Of a DNA stretch of 7,498 bases, positions 1 to 6,516 are shown in pieces. A model generated the notes under the pieces. The model was not told the origin of the DNA. It searched no databases and worked only from the letters and a program-made list of their open reading frames with translations. A program made the position numbers and the translations under genes. The stretch's first letter is position 1. Each line of letters starts with the position of its first letter. The stretch comes from JARRLC01 sp050290865 (GTDB lineage: Bacteria > Pseudomonadota > Alphaproteobacteria > Rhizobiales > Rhodomicrobiaceae): contig JBNKIW010000089.1 in NCBI GenBank assembly GCA_050290865.1, forward strand, positions 1-7,498, in the 5' to 3' direction.

Positions 1-12
1 AATCCGGTTGCT

Positions 13-37
13 CCGGCCGCTGCCTTGGTGCGGCCGG
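13..37. repeat. Perfect 8-bp inverted repeat (stem-loop)
   Basis: CCGGCCGC at 13-20 is the exact reverse complement of GCGGCCGG at 30-37, with a 9-base loop. No T-run follows on either side, so it is not a classical intrinsic terminator. It could still end a transcript entering from the left or be a small dyad element. Confidence 0.45.
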
Positions 38-86
38 TATTCACCGAATCTGACTCGCCGGTTGCAGGGGATCCCCCTGAATCAAT

Positions 87-115
87 TTGCCGCGCCAGAC
101 CTGCTTAAATTAAAT
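87..115 (+). promoter_or_regulatory. Candidate housekeeping-sigma promoter for the cox operon
   Basis: TTGCCG at 87-92 and TTAAAT at 110-115 are separated by 17 bases. Each hexamer matches four of six positions of the TTGACA/TATAAT consensus. This is the most AT-rich spot in the upstream region. If it is used, transcription would start near 122 and leave a leader of about 235 bases before coxS. The match is weak and another promoter is possible. Confidence 0.25.
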
Positions 116-123
116 GAAGCAGG
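100..123. promoter_or_regulatory. Dyad symmetry element, possible operator
   Basis: CCTGCTT at 100-106 and AAGCAGG at 117-123 are perfect inverted copies separated by a 10-base AT-rich centre. The centre contains the candidate -10 at 110-115, so a dimeric regulator bound here would cover the promoter. The form (7-10-7) fits a regulator operator as well as an RNA hairpin. No regulator gene is in the window to pair it with. Confidence 0.3.
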
Positions 124-147
124 CCACTAGTACAGCCCCGCTTGCGT

Positions 148-173
148 GCAGGGCGCAGCGGTGCGCTGCCTGC
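148..173 (+). other. Bulged GC-rich stem-loop in the coxS leader
   Basis: GCAGCG at 155-160 pairs with CGCTGC at 164-169 around a GTG loop. GCAG at 148-151 pairs with CTGC-type bases at 170-173 across a 3-base bulge (152-154). The total is ten base pairs. It is followed closely by a smaller hairpin, GCCGC/GCGGC, at about 172-186, which would compete for some of the same bases. Confidence 0.3.
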
Positions 174-232
174 CGCCGCGTGCGGCATGCGCCCGTTCCG
201 GTGCTGCGATGGTTCTTCTGCCTGTGGCCATG

Positions 233-260
233 ACCGCCAGCCATATTTCACGGTGGCGGT
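233..260 (+). other. 6-bp stem-loop in the coxS leader
   Basis: ACCGCC at 233-238 is the exact reverse complement of GGCGGT at 255-260, with a 16-base loop that is relatively AT-rich. It is one of a series of stems before coxS. Its role is unknown. Confidence 0.3.
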
Positions 261-289
261 AAGTGTGCCATACTCCGCGCTGCGGCAAA

Positions 290-325
290 GCATCGCGGGG
301 GGCGATGCCCCGTGGAAGCGCCACG
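290..325 (+). promoter_or_regulatory. Tandem perfect hairpins just before the coxS ribosome site
   Basis: GCATCGC (290-296) and GCGATGC (302-308) form a perfect 7-bp stem around a loop of five G. Two bases later CGTGG (311-315) and CCACG (321-325) form a perfect 5-bp stem with a 5-base loop. An unstructured A-rich stretch and the GGGAGG ribosome site follow at 342-347. The layout suits a 5' untranslated element that affects mRNA stability or translation, or a transcription attenuator. No matching family is recognised, so the function is inferred only from position and symmetry. Confidence 0.35.
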
Positions 326-341
326 ATACAAAAAATATACC

Positions 342-347
342 GGGAGG
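342..347 (+). promoter_or_regulatory. Ribosome binding site of coxS (decides the start)
   Basis: GGGAGG lies 11 bases before the ATG at 359, with an AAAGGA extension at 349-353. The frame also has an upstream ATG at 263, but that would add 32 residues that do not resemble the family, and no such site precedes it. The start at 359 is therefore preferred. Confidence 0.75.
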
Positions 348-358
348 AAAGGAACGAT

Positions 359-844
359 ATGCCGGAAATCTCACTTGAAGTGAACGGCAAAGCCATGCGT
401 GTGCAGGTCGAGCCGGGCACATTGCTGTCGGAGCTTATCCGCGACAGCCTCGGTCTCACCGGAACCCATATCGGCTGTGATACGTCGCAATGTGGTGGCT
501 GCGTGGTGCATATGAATGGCAACAGCGTCAAATCCTGCACCATGCTCGCGGTCCAGGCCGACGGTGCGCGCATCACCACCATCGAGGGCCTGTCGCAAGG
601 GGCCGACCTCCATCCGCTGCAGGCGGCGTTTCGAGAGGCGCACGGCCTGCAATGCGGCTACTGCACGCCGGGCATGATCATGTCGGCGGCCGACCTGCTC
701 GCCAAAAATCCCAATCCGAGCGAGGCCGAAATCCGCTCCTGGCTCCAGGGCAATATCTGCCGCTGCACCGGTTATCACAACATCGTGAAGGCCGTGCAGA
801 TCGCCGCCGCGAATATGAGCGGGCGCGCCATGGCCGCTGAATAA
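359..844 (+). CDS. coxS: CoxS-type small [2Fe-2S] subunit of a molybdenum hydroxylase
   Basis: This 161-residue protein is the iron-sulfur subunit of a xanthine-oxidase-family molybdoenzyme. It carries electrons from the Mo centre of CoxL to the FAD of CoxM in the cytoplasm. The N-terminal ferredoxin-like domain (about residues 1-76) holds one cluster through C40, C45, C48 and C60 in the pattern GCDTSQCGGC. The C-terminal helical domain holds the second cluster through C99, C102, C134 and C136 (QCGYCTPG and ICRCTGY). All eight cysteines are present and the length is normal for the family (about 155-170). The sequence begins MPEISLEVNG, typical of the family. It is first in a S-L-M-D operon, with coxL 33 bases downstream. 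The family assignment is secure. Other small subunits of this family, for example of aldehyde, isoquinoline or nicotine dehydrogenases, look alike, so the substrate must be judged from the large subunit. Confidence 0.95.
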   Translation: MPEISLEVNGKAMRVQVEPGTLLSELIRDSLGLTGTHIGCDTSQCGGCVVHMNGNSVKSCTMLAVQADGARITTIEGLSQGADLHPLQAAFREAHGLQCGYCTPGMIMSAADLLAKNPNPSEAEIRSWLQGNICRCTGYHNIVKAVQIAAANMSGRAMAAE

Positions 845-877
845 GCGCCAGACATTATAAGATCACCGGAGGAAAGC

Positions 878-3256
878 ATGACCGCTCAGGGCATTGGCGC
901 CAGCGTTAAGCGCCGCGAAGATTTCCGTTTTATCAAGGGCCTAGGCAAATATACCGCCGATATTCATTTGCCGAACGAGACCTGCCTCTATCTTTTGCGT
1001 TCGTCGGCCGCCCATGCGCGCATCCGGTCCATCGACGTGTCGGCAGCGAAGGCCGCGCCGGGCGTGGTGGCCGTCTTCACGCATGAGGACATCGACGCGT
1101 CGGGCGCGGGGGGCATACCCTGCGGCTGGCTGATCACCAGCCGGGACGGCTCGCCGATGAAGGAGCCGAAGCATCCCATCCTGGCTGCGGGCAAGGTCCG
1201 GCATGTCGGCGATCCGATCGTGGCCGTGATTGCTGAAACGCTGGATCAGGCGCAGGACGCGGCCGAACTCGTGCGTCTCGATCTGGAGGAACTGCCCGCC
1301 ATCGTCGATATGCGTAACGCCGCAACGGCGGGGACCGCGGTGCATGACGAGGCGCCGGACAATCTCTGCTACGACTGGGAGCTGGGCGACAAGGCCGCCG
1401 CCGATGCCGCCTTCGCCCGCGCCACGCATATCACCAAGATCGACCTCATCAACAACCGGCTCGTGGCCAACCCCATGGAGCCGCGCGCGGCGATCGGCGA
1501 TTACAACCTCGCATCCGAGGAACACACGCTTTACACCACCAGCCAGAACCCGCATGTCATCCGGCTGCTCATGGGCGCGTTCGTGCTGAATATTCCCGAG
1601 CACAAGCTGCGCGTCTATGCGCCCGATGTCGGCGGCGGCTTCGGCACGAAGATCTTCCATTATGCCGAGGAAGCGCTGGTCACCTGGGCGTCGAAGCGCG
1701 TGGGGCGCCCCGTGCGCTGGGTGGCGGATCGCTCCGAGGCGTTCATGTCCGACGCGCATGGCCGCGACCATGTCACCCATGCCGAACTGGCGTTCGACGC
1801 CGACGGCAACGCTCTCGCCCTGCGCTGCGAGACGCTCGCCAATATGGGTGCCTATCTCTCGACCTTCTCGACCGCGGTCCCGACCTGGCTGCACGGCACG
1901 CTGCTGGCCGGGCAGTACAAGACGCCGGCGGTCTATGTGAACGTGAAGGCAATGTTTACCAATACGGTGGCGGTGGACGCCTATCGCGGCGCGGGGCGGC
2001 CCGAGGCGACCTACATTCTCGAAAGGCTGATGAGCAAAGCGGCAATGGAACTCGGCCTCGATCAGGTTGAGATCCGGCGGCGCAACATGATCGGGCCGGA
2101 CCAGTTCCCCTATCAGACGCCGGTCGCCGTGGTCTATGACACCGGCAATTATCAGGCTTCGCTGGACAAGGCGCTCGAACTCTCCGACTACGCGGGCTTC
2201 CCGGCGCGTGCAGCGTCGGCAAAAGCGGCAGGCAAGCTGCGTGGCATCGGGCTGTCCTGCTACATCGAGGCGTGCGGCGTGGCGCCGTCGGCTCTCGTCG
2301 GCCAGCTCGGCGCGCGGGCGGGCCTGTTCGAAGTGGCGACAGTGCGCGTCAACCCGACGGGCAGCGTAACCGTGCTGACCGGGACTCACAGCCACGGTCA
2401 GGGCCACGAGACCACCTTCGCCCAGGTCGTGGCGGAGAAGCTGGGCGTGGACATCGCGGCGGTCGATATCGTCCACGGCGATACGGACAAGCTGCCCTTC
2501 GGCCTCGGTACGTACGGTTCGCGCTCCATCGCGGTGGGCGGCGCGGCGCTGGTGCAGGCGCTGGACAAGGTCATCGAGAAGGGCCGCAAGATCGCCGCGC
2601 ACCTGCTCGAAGCCTCGGCGGATGATATCGAGTTCAAAGATGGCGCCTATACCGTCAAGGGGACCGACAAGTCGAAGGCATTCGGCGAAATCGCGCTGAC
2701 GGCCTATGTCCCGCACCAATACCCGATCGAGTCGCTGGAGCCGGGGCTTGAGGAAACCTCCTTCTACGACCCGAAGAACTTCACCTATCCCGCGGGCAGC
2801 TACGTGGCCGAGGTCGAGATCGACCCGCGCACGGGCACGCTGGAGATCGTGTCGTTCGTCGCCGCGGACGATTTCGGCAATGTCATCAATCCGATGGTCG
2901 TCGAGGGGCAGGTTCACGGCGGGCTGGCGCAGGGTATCGGCCAGGCGCTCCTGGAAGGCGCCGTCTATGACGATGGCGGGCAGCTTCTGACCGGCTCCTA
3001 CATGGACTACTGCATGCCGCGTGCGGACGACCTGCCATCATTCAAGGTGCACACCATGCCGGGCACGCCCTGCACGCACAATCCGCTCGGGGTGAAGGGC
3101 TGCGGCGAGGCGGGGGCCATCGGTTCGCCACCCGCGATCATCAACGCCATCGTGGATGCGCTGAAGGACTACGGCGTTACCCATATCGACATGCCCGCGA
3201 CGCCGGAAAAAATCTGGCGCGCGATCAATAGCGGCGTGAAGGCGGCTGCGGAATAA
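878..3256 (+). CDS. coxL: CoxL-type large molybdopterin subunit, form II CO dehydrogenase-like
   Basis: This 792-residue protein is the catalytic subunit that binds the molybdopterin cofactor. An N-terminal 'hammerhead' domain (about 18-145) opens with SVKRREDFRFIKGLGKYTADI. Mo-binding domains follow (about 155-770) with GGGFGTK at 252-258, SHGQGHETTFAQ at 505-516, and KGCGEAGAIG at 740-749, where E744 matches the conserved catalytic glutamate. The active-site loop is AYRGAGR (368-374). True aerobic CO dehydrogenases (form I) have AYRCSFR, whose cysteine binds the copper of the Mo-S-Cu centre. Here that place is G371. With the gene order S-L-M this marks form II, whose natural substrate is unsettled. 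A Cu-bridged CO-oxidising centre of the known kind is not expected. A strong GGAGG lies five bases before the ATG. I am sure of the family and form, and unsure of CO as substrate. Confidence 0.93.
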   Translation: MTAQGIGASVKRREDFRFIKGLGKYTADIHLPNETCLYLLRSSAAHARIRSIDVSAAKAAPGVVAVFTHEDIDASGAGGIPCGWLITSRDGSPMKEPKHPILAAGKVRHVGDPIVAVIAETLDQAQDAAELVRLDLEELPAIVDMRNAATAGTAVHDEAPDNLCYDWELGDKAAADAAFARATHITKIDLINNRLVANPMEPRAAIGDYNLASEEHTLYTTSQNPHVIRLLMGAFVLNIPEHKLRVYAPDVGGGFGTKIFHYAEEALVTWASKRVGRPVRWVADRSEAFMSDAHGRDHVTHAELAFDADGNALALRCETLANMGAYLSTFSTAVPTWLHGTLLAGQYKTPAVYVNVKAMFTNTVAVDAYRGAGRPEATYILERLMSKAAMELGLDQVEIRRRNMIGPDQFPYQTPVAVVYDTGNYQASLDKALELSDYAGFPARAASAKAAGKLRGIGLSCYIEACGVAPSALVGQLGARAGLFEVATVRVNPTGSVTVLTGTHSHGQGHETTFAQVVAEKLGVDIAAVDIVHGDTDKLPFGLGTYGSRSIAVGGAALVQALDKVIEKGRKIAAHLLEASADDIEFKDGAYTVKGTDKSKAFGEIALTAYVPHQYPIESLEPGLEETSFYDPKNFTYPAGSYVAEVEIDPRTGTLEIVSFVAADDFGNVINPMVVEGQVHGGLAQGIGQALLEGAVYDDGGQLLTGSYMDYCMPRADDLPSFKVHTMPGTPCTHNPLGVKGCGEAGAIGSPPAIINAIVDALKDYGVTHIDMPATPEKIWRAINSGVKAAAE

Positions 3257-3262
3257 GGGAGG
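3257..3262 (+). promoter_or_regulatory. Ribosome binding site of coxM (decides between two ATGs)
   Basis: GGGAGG starts directly after the coxL stop codon. It is one base from an ATG at 3264 and seven bases from a second in-frame ATG at 3270. Normal spacing favours 3270, which gives MHGFEYVRPAS, the usual beginning for this subunit. Confidence 0.7.
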
Positions 3263-3269
3263 AATGACA

Positions 3270-4088
3270 ATGCATGGCTTCGAATATGTGCGTCCCGCAT
3301 CCGTAGCGGATGCCTCGGCCGCCGTCACGGCGAATATGAACGCGACGCTCCTGGCGGGTGGGCACACGCTCATCCCGACGCTGAAACAGCGGCTGGCCAG
3401 CCCCTCGGTGCTGGTCGATCTCGGGGGCATCGCCGAGATGCGCGGCATCCGGTGTGACAGCTCCCTCCTCGTCATTGGTGCGCTGACAACGCATGCCGAA
3501 GTGGCGGCAAGTGCCGAGGTGCGCGGCGCCATCCCGGCGCTGGCCGTTCTCGCGGGGGGCATCGGCGATCCCCAGGTCCGCCATCGCGGCACCATCGGCG
3601 GCTCGCTCGCCAATAACGACCCCGCCGCCGACTACCCGGCGGGGGCGCTGGCCTTGAACGCCACCATCGTCACGAACAAGCGCCAGATCGACGCGGACGC
3701 CTATTTCAAGGGTCTTTTCACGACAGCGCTGGAACCGGGCGAGATCATCACCGGGGTGCGCTTTCCCGTGCCGGAGCGTGCGGGCTACGTGAAGTTCGAG
3801 CAGCGCGCCTCGCGCTACTGCCTCGTCAGCGTGTTCGTGTCGAAGACCAAGGGCGGCATGTTCTCCTCGGGCGATGTCCGGGTGGCGGTGTCCGGGGCCG
3901 GGCAGAACGGCGTGTTTCGCGTGCCCGAGATGGAAGCGGCGCTGAAGGCGAATTTCTCGCCGGACGCCGTGCGCGGCGTCACCGTTCCCGCGAGCGGTCT
4001 CATGAGCGACATGCATGGCAGCGCCGACTACCGTGCCTCGCTTATCACCGTGATGGCCGAGCGGGCCGTGGCAGCGGCGCTTGCATGA
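3270..4088 (+). CDS. coxM: CoxM-type medium FAD-binding subunit
   Basis: This 272-residue flavoprotein subunit receives electrons from the [2Fe-2S] clusters of CoxS and passes them to an external acceptor such as quinone or another carrier. The N-terminal FAD-binding domain carries the two family signatures, AGGHT at 29-33 and TIGGSLANNDP at 108-118, which hold the FAD pyrophosphate and flavin. The C-terminal CO dehydrogenase flavoprotein domain (about 170-272) ends in SDMHGSADYRASLITVMAERAV, written here as SDMHGSADYR (246-255) plus helix. Length is close to characterised CoxM (about 288). The gene lies 13 bases after coxL and overlaps the next gene by ATGA at 4085-4088, so translation is probably coupled. 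Using the ATG at 3264 would add only two residues. It is intact, with base use like its neighbours. Confidence 0.93.
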   Translation: MHGFEYVRPASVADASAAVTANMNATLLAGGHTLIPTLKQRLASPSVLVDLGGIAEMRGIRCDSSLLVIGALTTHAEVAASAEVRGAIPALAVLAGGIGDPQVRHRGTIGGSLANNDPAADYPAGALALNATIVTNKRQIDADAYFKGLFTTALEPGEIITGVRFPVPERAGYVKFEQRASRYCLVSVFVSKTKGGMFSSGDVRVAVSGAGQNGVFRVPEMEAALKANFSPDAVRGVTVPASGLMSDMHGSADYRASLITVMAERAVAAALA

Positions 4089-5005
4089 CGGGTGCGCTGC
4101 CACAATCGGTTGCCGAGACCAAGGCGTTGCTGGCGAAGGGCAATTACCTCGCCAGCGACGCCCTTGCCACGTCCGTCTTCCTGGCCCTGAAGCTGAAGCG
4201 TCCGCTGCTGCTCGAAGGCGAAGCGGGCGTCGGCAAGACCGAAGTGGCGAAGGTGCTGGCGGCGCAGCTCGGGCGCCCGCTCGTCCGGCTGCAGTGTTAT
4301 GAGGGGCTGGATCTGTCGTCGGCCGCCTATGAATGGAACTACAGCCGCCAGTTGCTGCACATCCGCGCCGCCGAGGCGGAGCATGGCGCCGATCGCGCCA
4401 GCCTGGAGCGCGATATCTACAGCGCCGATTATCTCCTGAAGCGCCCGCTTCTGCAGGCGCTGGAGCTGTCGGCGGAGGGGCGCGGGCCGGTGCTGCTCAT
4501 CGACGAATTGGACCGCGCCGATGAGCCGTTCGAGGCGTTTCTCCTCGAAATCCTCGCCGACTATCAGATCACCATCCCCGAGATGGGCACGATCAGCGCC
4601 ACCGAGCCTCCCATCACCATCCTGACCTCCAACCGCACGCGCGAGGTGCACGACGCCGTGCGGCGGCGGTGCTTCTACTGCTGGATCGACTATCCGGCAG
4701 CGGCGCGCGAGGCCGAAATCCTGGCGATGAAGGTGCCCGAGGCGCCAGCCGTGCTCACCAGCCAGATCGTGGCTTTCGTTCAGTCCGTCCGCAAGATGGA
4801 CCTGTACAAGAATCCCGGCGTCGCCGAGACGATCAACTGGGCGCAGGCGCTCACCTCGCTGGACTGCGTGGCGCTCGACCAGGAGTCTGTGAACTCCACG
4901 CTGGGGACGCTGCTCAAATACCAGGATGACATCGCGCGTATTCAGGGTACAGAGGCAGCGCGCCTGCTGGACGAGGTCAAGTCCGTGGCCCTGTCTGGCG
5001 AATAG
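4085..5005 (+). CDS. coxD: MoxR-family AAA+ ATPase, CoxD-like
   Basis: This 306-residue cytoplasmic ATPase shows Walker A GEAGVGKT at 45-52, Walker B VLLIDELD at 136-143, a sensor-1 asparagine in TSN at 181-183, and arginine-finger candidates R193-R195. The region around residues 243-256 (NPGVAETINWAQAL) replaces the usual MoxR sensor-2 and resembles the CoxD group. In Oligotropha, CoxD is an AAA+ protein needed to build the sulfur- and copper-containing Mo centre of CO dehydrogenase. By analogy this one would remodel or mature the CoxL active site, although form II lacks the copper-binding cysteine. The length matches CoxD (about 295). It has no clear ribosome site and relies on ATGA overlap with coxM. 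MoxR ATPases normally act with a VWA-domain partner (CoxE), and none is encoded here. The MoxR assignment is secure; the exact client is inferred. Confidence 0.9.
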   Translation: MTGALPQSVAETKALLAKGNYLASDALATSVFLALKLKRPLLLEGEAGVGKTEVAKVLAAQLGRPLVRLQCYEGLDLSSAAYEWNYSRQLLHIRAAEAEHGADRASLERDIYSADYLLKRPLLQALELSAEGRGPVLLIDELDRADEPFEAFLLEILADYQITIPEMGTISATEPPITILTSNRTREVHDAVRRRCFYCWIDYPAAAREAEILAMKVPEAPAVLTSQIVAFVQSVRKMDLYKNPGVAETINWAQALTSLDCVALDQESVNSTLGTLLKYQDDIARIQGTEAARLLDEVKSVALSGE

Positions 5006-5130
5006 CGGCCGCGGGTGCTTCGCGAAAAGAAACAGCCGGAGGGTGCGCGGCAATCCTCCTGCGGCGTCTGAATGGTGCCGGCGTGGCGGCGGCGGCGGAG
5101 CAACCGGGGACGACCGTCAAACAGTCGCCC
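5006..5130. other. Convergent gap between coxD and hslU
   Basis: This 125-base stretch has no gene. It contains a GGC trinucleotide run at 5085-5098 and an imperfect hairpin at 5107-5130. A weak GCCGGAGG/CCTCC symmetry at about 5035-5060 is also visible. No T-run terminator is visible in either direction. Confidence 0.6.
5107..5130. terminator. Weak hairpin terminator candidate after hslU
   Basis: GGG (5107-5109) and CGAC (5111-5114) pair with GTCG (5124-5127) and CCC (5128-5130), with one bulged A and a 9-base loop. It lies directly after the hslU stop on the minus strand. It could serve both converging operons, but it lacks a U-tract, so Rho-dependent ending is as likely. Confidence 0.25.
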
Positions 5131-6438
5131 TCACAAAATGAACTTGCTCAGATCCGCGTCCTTCGCCAGATCGCCGACATGCGCCTGCACATAGGCGGCG
5201 TCGATGACGATCGTCTCGTTGCCGCGGTCGGAGGCCTCGAAGCTGATCTCGTCGAGGACACGCTCCATCACTGTCGAAAGCCTTCGCGCGCCGATGTTCT
5301 CGACGCTCCCGTTCACCTGCACGGCGATGTCGGCCAGGGCGTCGATGGCGTCTTCGGTGAACTCGAGCGTCACGCCCTCGGTTGCCATCAGCTCGATATA
5401 CTGCTTGATCAGGCTGGCGCGCGGCTCGCGCAGGATGCGGCGGAAGTCGTCGCGCGTCAGCGCCGACAGCTCGACGCGGATCGGCAGGCGGCCCTGAAGC
5501 TCTGGCAGAAGATCGGACGGCTTGGCGACGTGGAATGCGCCTGAGGCGATGAACAGGATGTGGTCCGTCTTGACCGGACCATATTTTGTGCCGACCGTCG
5601 TCCCTTCGATCAGCGGCAGCAGATCGCGCTGAACGCCCTCGCGGCTGACGTCCCCGCCGATACGCTCGGAGCGCGCGCAAATCTTGTCGATTTCGTCCAC
5701 GAAGACGATGCCGTTGTCTTCCACGGCCTTGATGGCGTCCTGCACGATCTGGTCGTTGTCCAGGAGCTTGTCCGATTCCTCATTGATGAGGAAGGCGTAG
5801 GATTCCTTCACCGACACCTTGCGCGTCTTGGTGCGCCCTCCGAATGCCTTGCCGAGCATTTCGTTGAGGTTGATCATGCCGACCTGCGCGCCAGGCATGC
5901 CGGGGATTTCGAAACTGGGCATACCCATGCCGGTGTCCGCGACCTCGATCTCGATCTCCTTCTCGTCCAGTTCGCCCTCGCGCAGTTTCTTGCGGAAGGT
6001 CTCACGCGTGGAGGGCGATGCATTCGGGCCGACGAGCGCGATTAACACACGCTCTTCCGCCTGAAGATGCGCATTCGCCTGCACCTCCTTGCGCTTGGCC
6101 TCGCGGACGAGGCTGACACCTATCTCCAATAGATCACGGACGATCTGATCGACGTCGCGGCCGACATACCCCACCTCGGTGAACTTCGTCGCCTCGACTT
6201 TCAGGAACGGCGCGTTGGCGAGGCGGGCCAGGCGGCGCGAAATCTCGGTCTTGCCGACGCCGGTCGGGCCGATCATGAGGATGTTCTTGGGAAGCACCTC
6301 CTCGCGCATATCGTCCACGAGTTGCTGGCGCCGCCAGCGGTTTCTGAGCGCGATCGCCACGGCGCGTTTGGCGTCGTTCTGGCCGATGATGTGGCGGTCG
6401 AGTTCGGAGACGATTTCGCGAGGGGAGAAGTCGGTCAT
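5131..6438 (-). CDS. hslU: HslU, ATPase and unfoldase subunit of the HslVU protease
   Basis: This 435-residue AAA+ protein (E. coli HslU: 443) forms the hexameric ring that unfolds substrates and feeds them to HslV in the cytoplasm. Visible features in order: IIGQ box (17-20), Walker A GPTGVGKT at 57-64, pore loop GYVG at 90-93, a variable I-domain (about 110-240), Walker B VFVDEID at 245-251, the arginine-rich PELQGRLPIR at 312-321 and sensor-2 GARR at 383-386. The C-terminal tail DLSKFIL matches the conserved tail that inserts into HslV and activates it. The start ATG has only a weak upstream GAG-type ribosome site. It is the second gene of an hslV-hslU operon, 78 bases after hslV, and runs toward coxD. 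All key motifs are intact. It is unrelated in function to the cox genes. Confidence 0.97.
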   Translation of the reverse strand: MTDFSPREIVSELDRHIIGQNDAKRAVAIALRNRWRRQQLVDDMREEVLPKNILMIGPTGVGKTEISRRLARLANAPFLKVEATKFTEVGYVGRDVDQIVRDLLEIGVSLVREAKRKEVQANAHLQAEERVLIALVGPNASPSTRETFRKKLREGELDEKEIEIEVADTGMGMPSFEIPGMPGAQVGMINLNEMLGKAFGGRTKTRKVSVKESYAFLINEESDKLLDNDQIVQDAIKAVEDNGIVFVDEIDKICARSERIGGDVSREGVQRDLLPLIEGTTVGTKYGPVKTDHILFIASGAFHVAKPSDLLPELQGRLPIRVELSALTRDDFRRILREPRASLIKQYIELMATEGVTLEFTEDAIDALADIAVQVNGSVENIGARRLSTVMERVLDEISFEASDRGNETIVIDAAYVQAHVGDLAKDADLSKFIL

Positions 6439-6516
6439 TGATTGTTGCTCTGGTTCGGCGTTTCCGCGATTGCTGGGGTCAGCGCCTCGCGTCCGTCTGG
6501 GCAGGTTTCCGGAGCC
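6439..6516 (-). other. hslV-hslU intergenic spacer
   Basis: The 78 bases between the two minus-strand genes show no separate promoter and no strong ribosome site. The two genes are most likely transcribed together from upstream of hslV. Confidence 0.5.

Larger units (their letters stand above)
1..358. other. Non-coding leader region upstream of coxS
   Basis: No reading frame here looks like a real protein. The short frames are rich in Arg, Pro, Ala and Cys and lack a ribosome site. The stretch is dense in perfect inverted repeats: 13-37, 100-123, 148-173 (bulged), 233-260, 275-285, 290-308 and 311-325. There is also a 10-base palindrome GGGGATCCCC at 67-76. From 326 the sequence becomes A-rich and leads into the coxS ribosome site. 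The likely content is the coxS promoter and a long 5' untranslated leader. I recognise no known riboswitch family. In GC-rich DNA some of the shorter hairpins will occur by chance. Confidence 0.6.

Noticed and set aside
263..358. N-terminal extension of CoxS from an upstream ATG at 263
   Set aside because: The 32 added residues do not fit the family, they span the tandem hairpins, and the strong ribosome site at 342-347 points to the ATG at 359.
142..378. Plus-strand frame of 78 codons in the coxS leader
   Set aside because: It has no ribosome site, no recognisable motif, and overlaps the coxS start. Its range covers the inverted repeats.
941..2917. Minus-strand open frame of 658 codons opposite coxL
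   Set aside because: It mirrors the codon structure of coxL. Its protein is full of Arg, His, Asp and Gly with no domain pattern, which is typical of an antisense shadow in GC-rich DNA. CoxL itself has all family motifs.
3225..5053. Long minus-strand frames opposite coxM and coxD (3225-4103 and 4028-5053)
   Set aside because: They lie fully opposite well-supported genes, have Arg/His-rich translations without recognisable motifs, and lack ribosome sites.
5035..5065. GCCGGAGG/CCTCCTGCGGC as a coxD terminator
   Set aside because: The stem is interrupted, needs bulges to close, and has no T-run after it.
5560..6045. Plus-strand frame of 161 codons opposite hslU
   Set aside because: It is the reverse shadow of hslU, which has intact Walker motifs and the conserved C-terminal tail.
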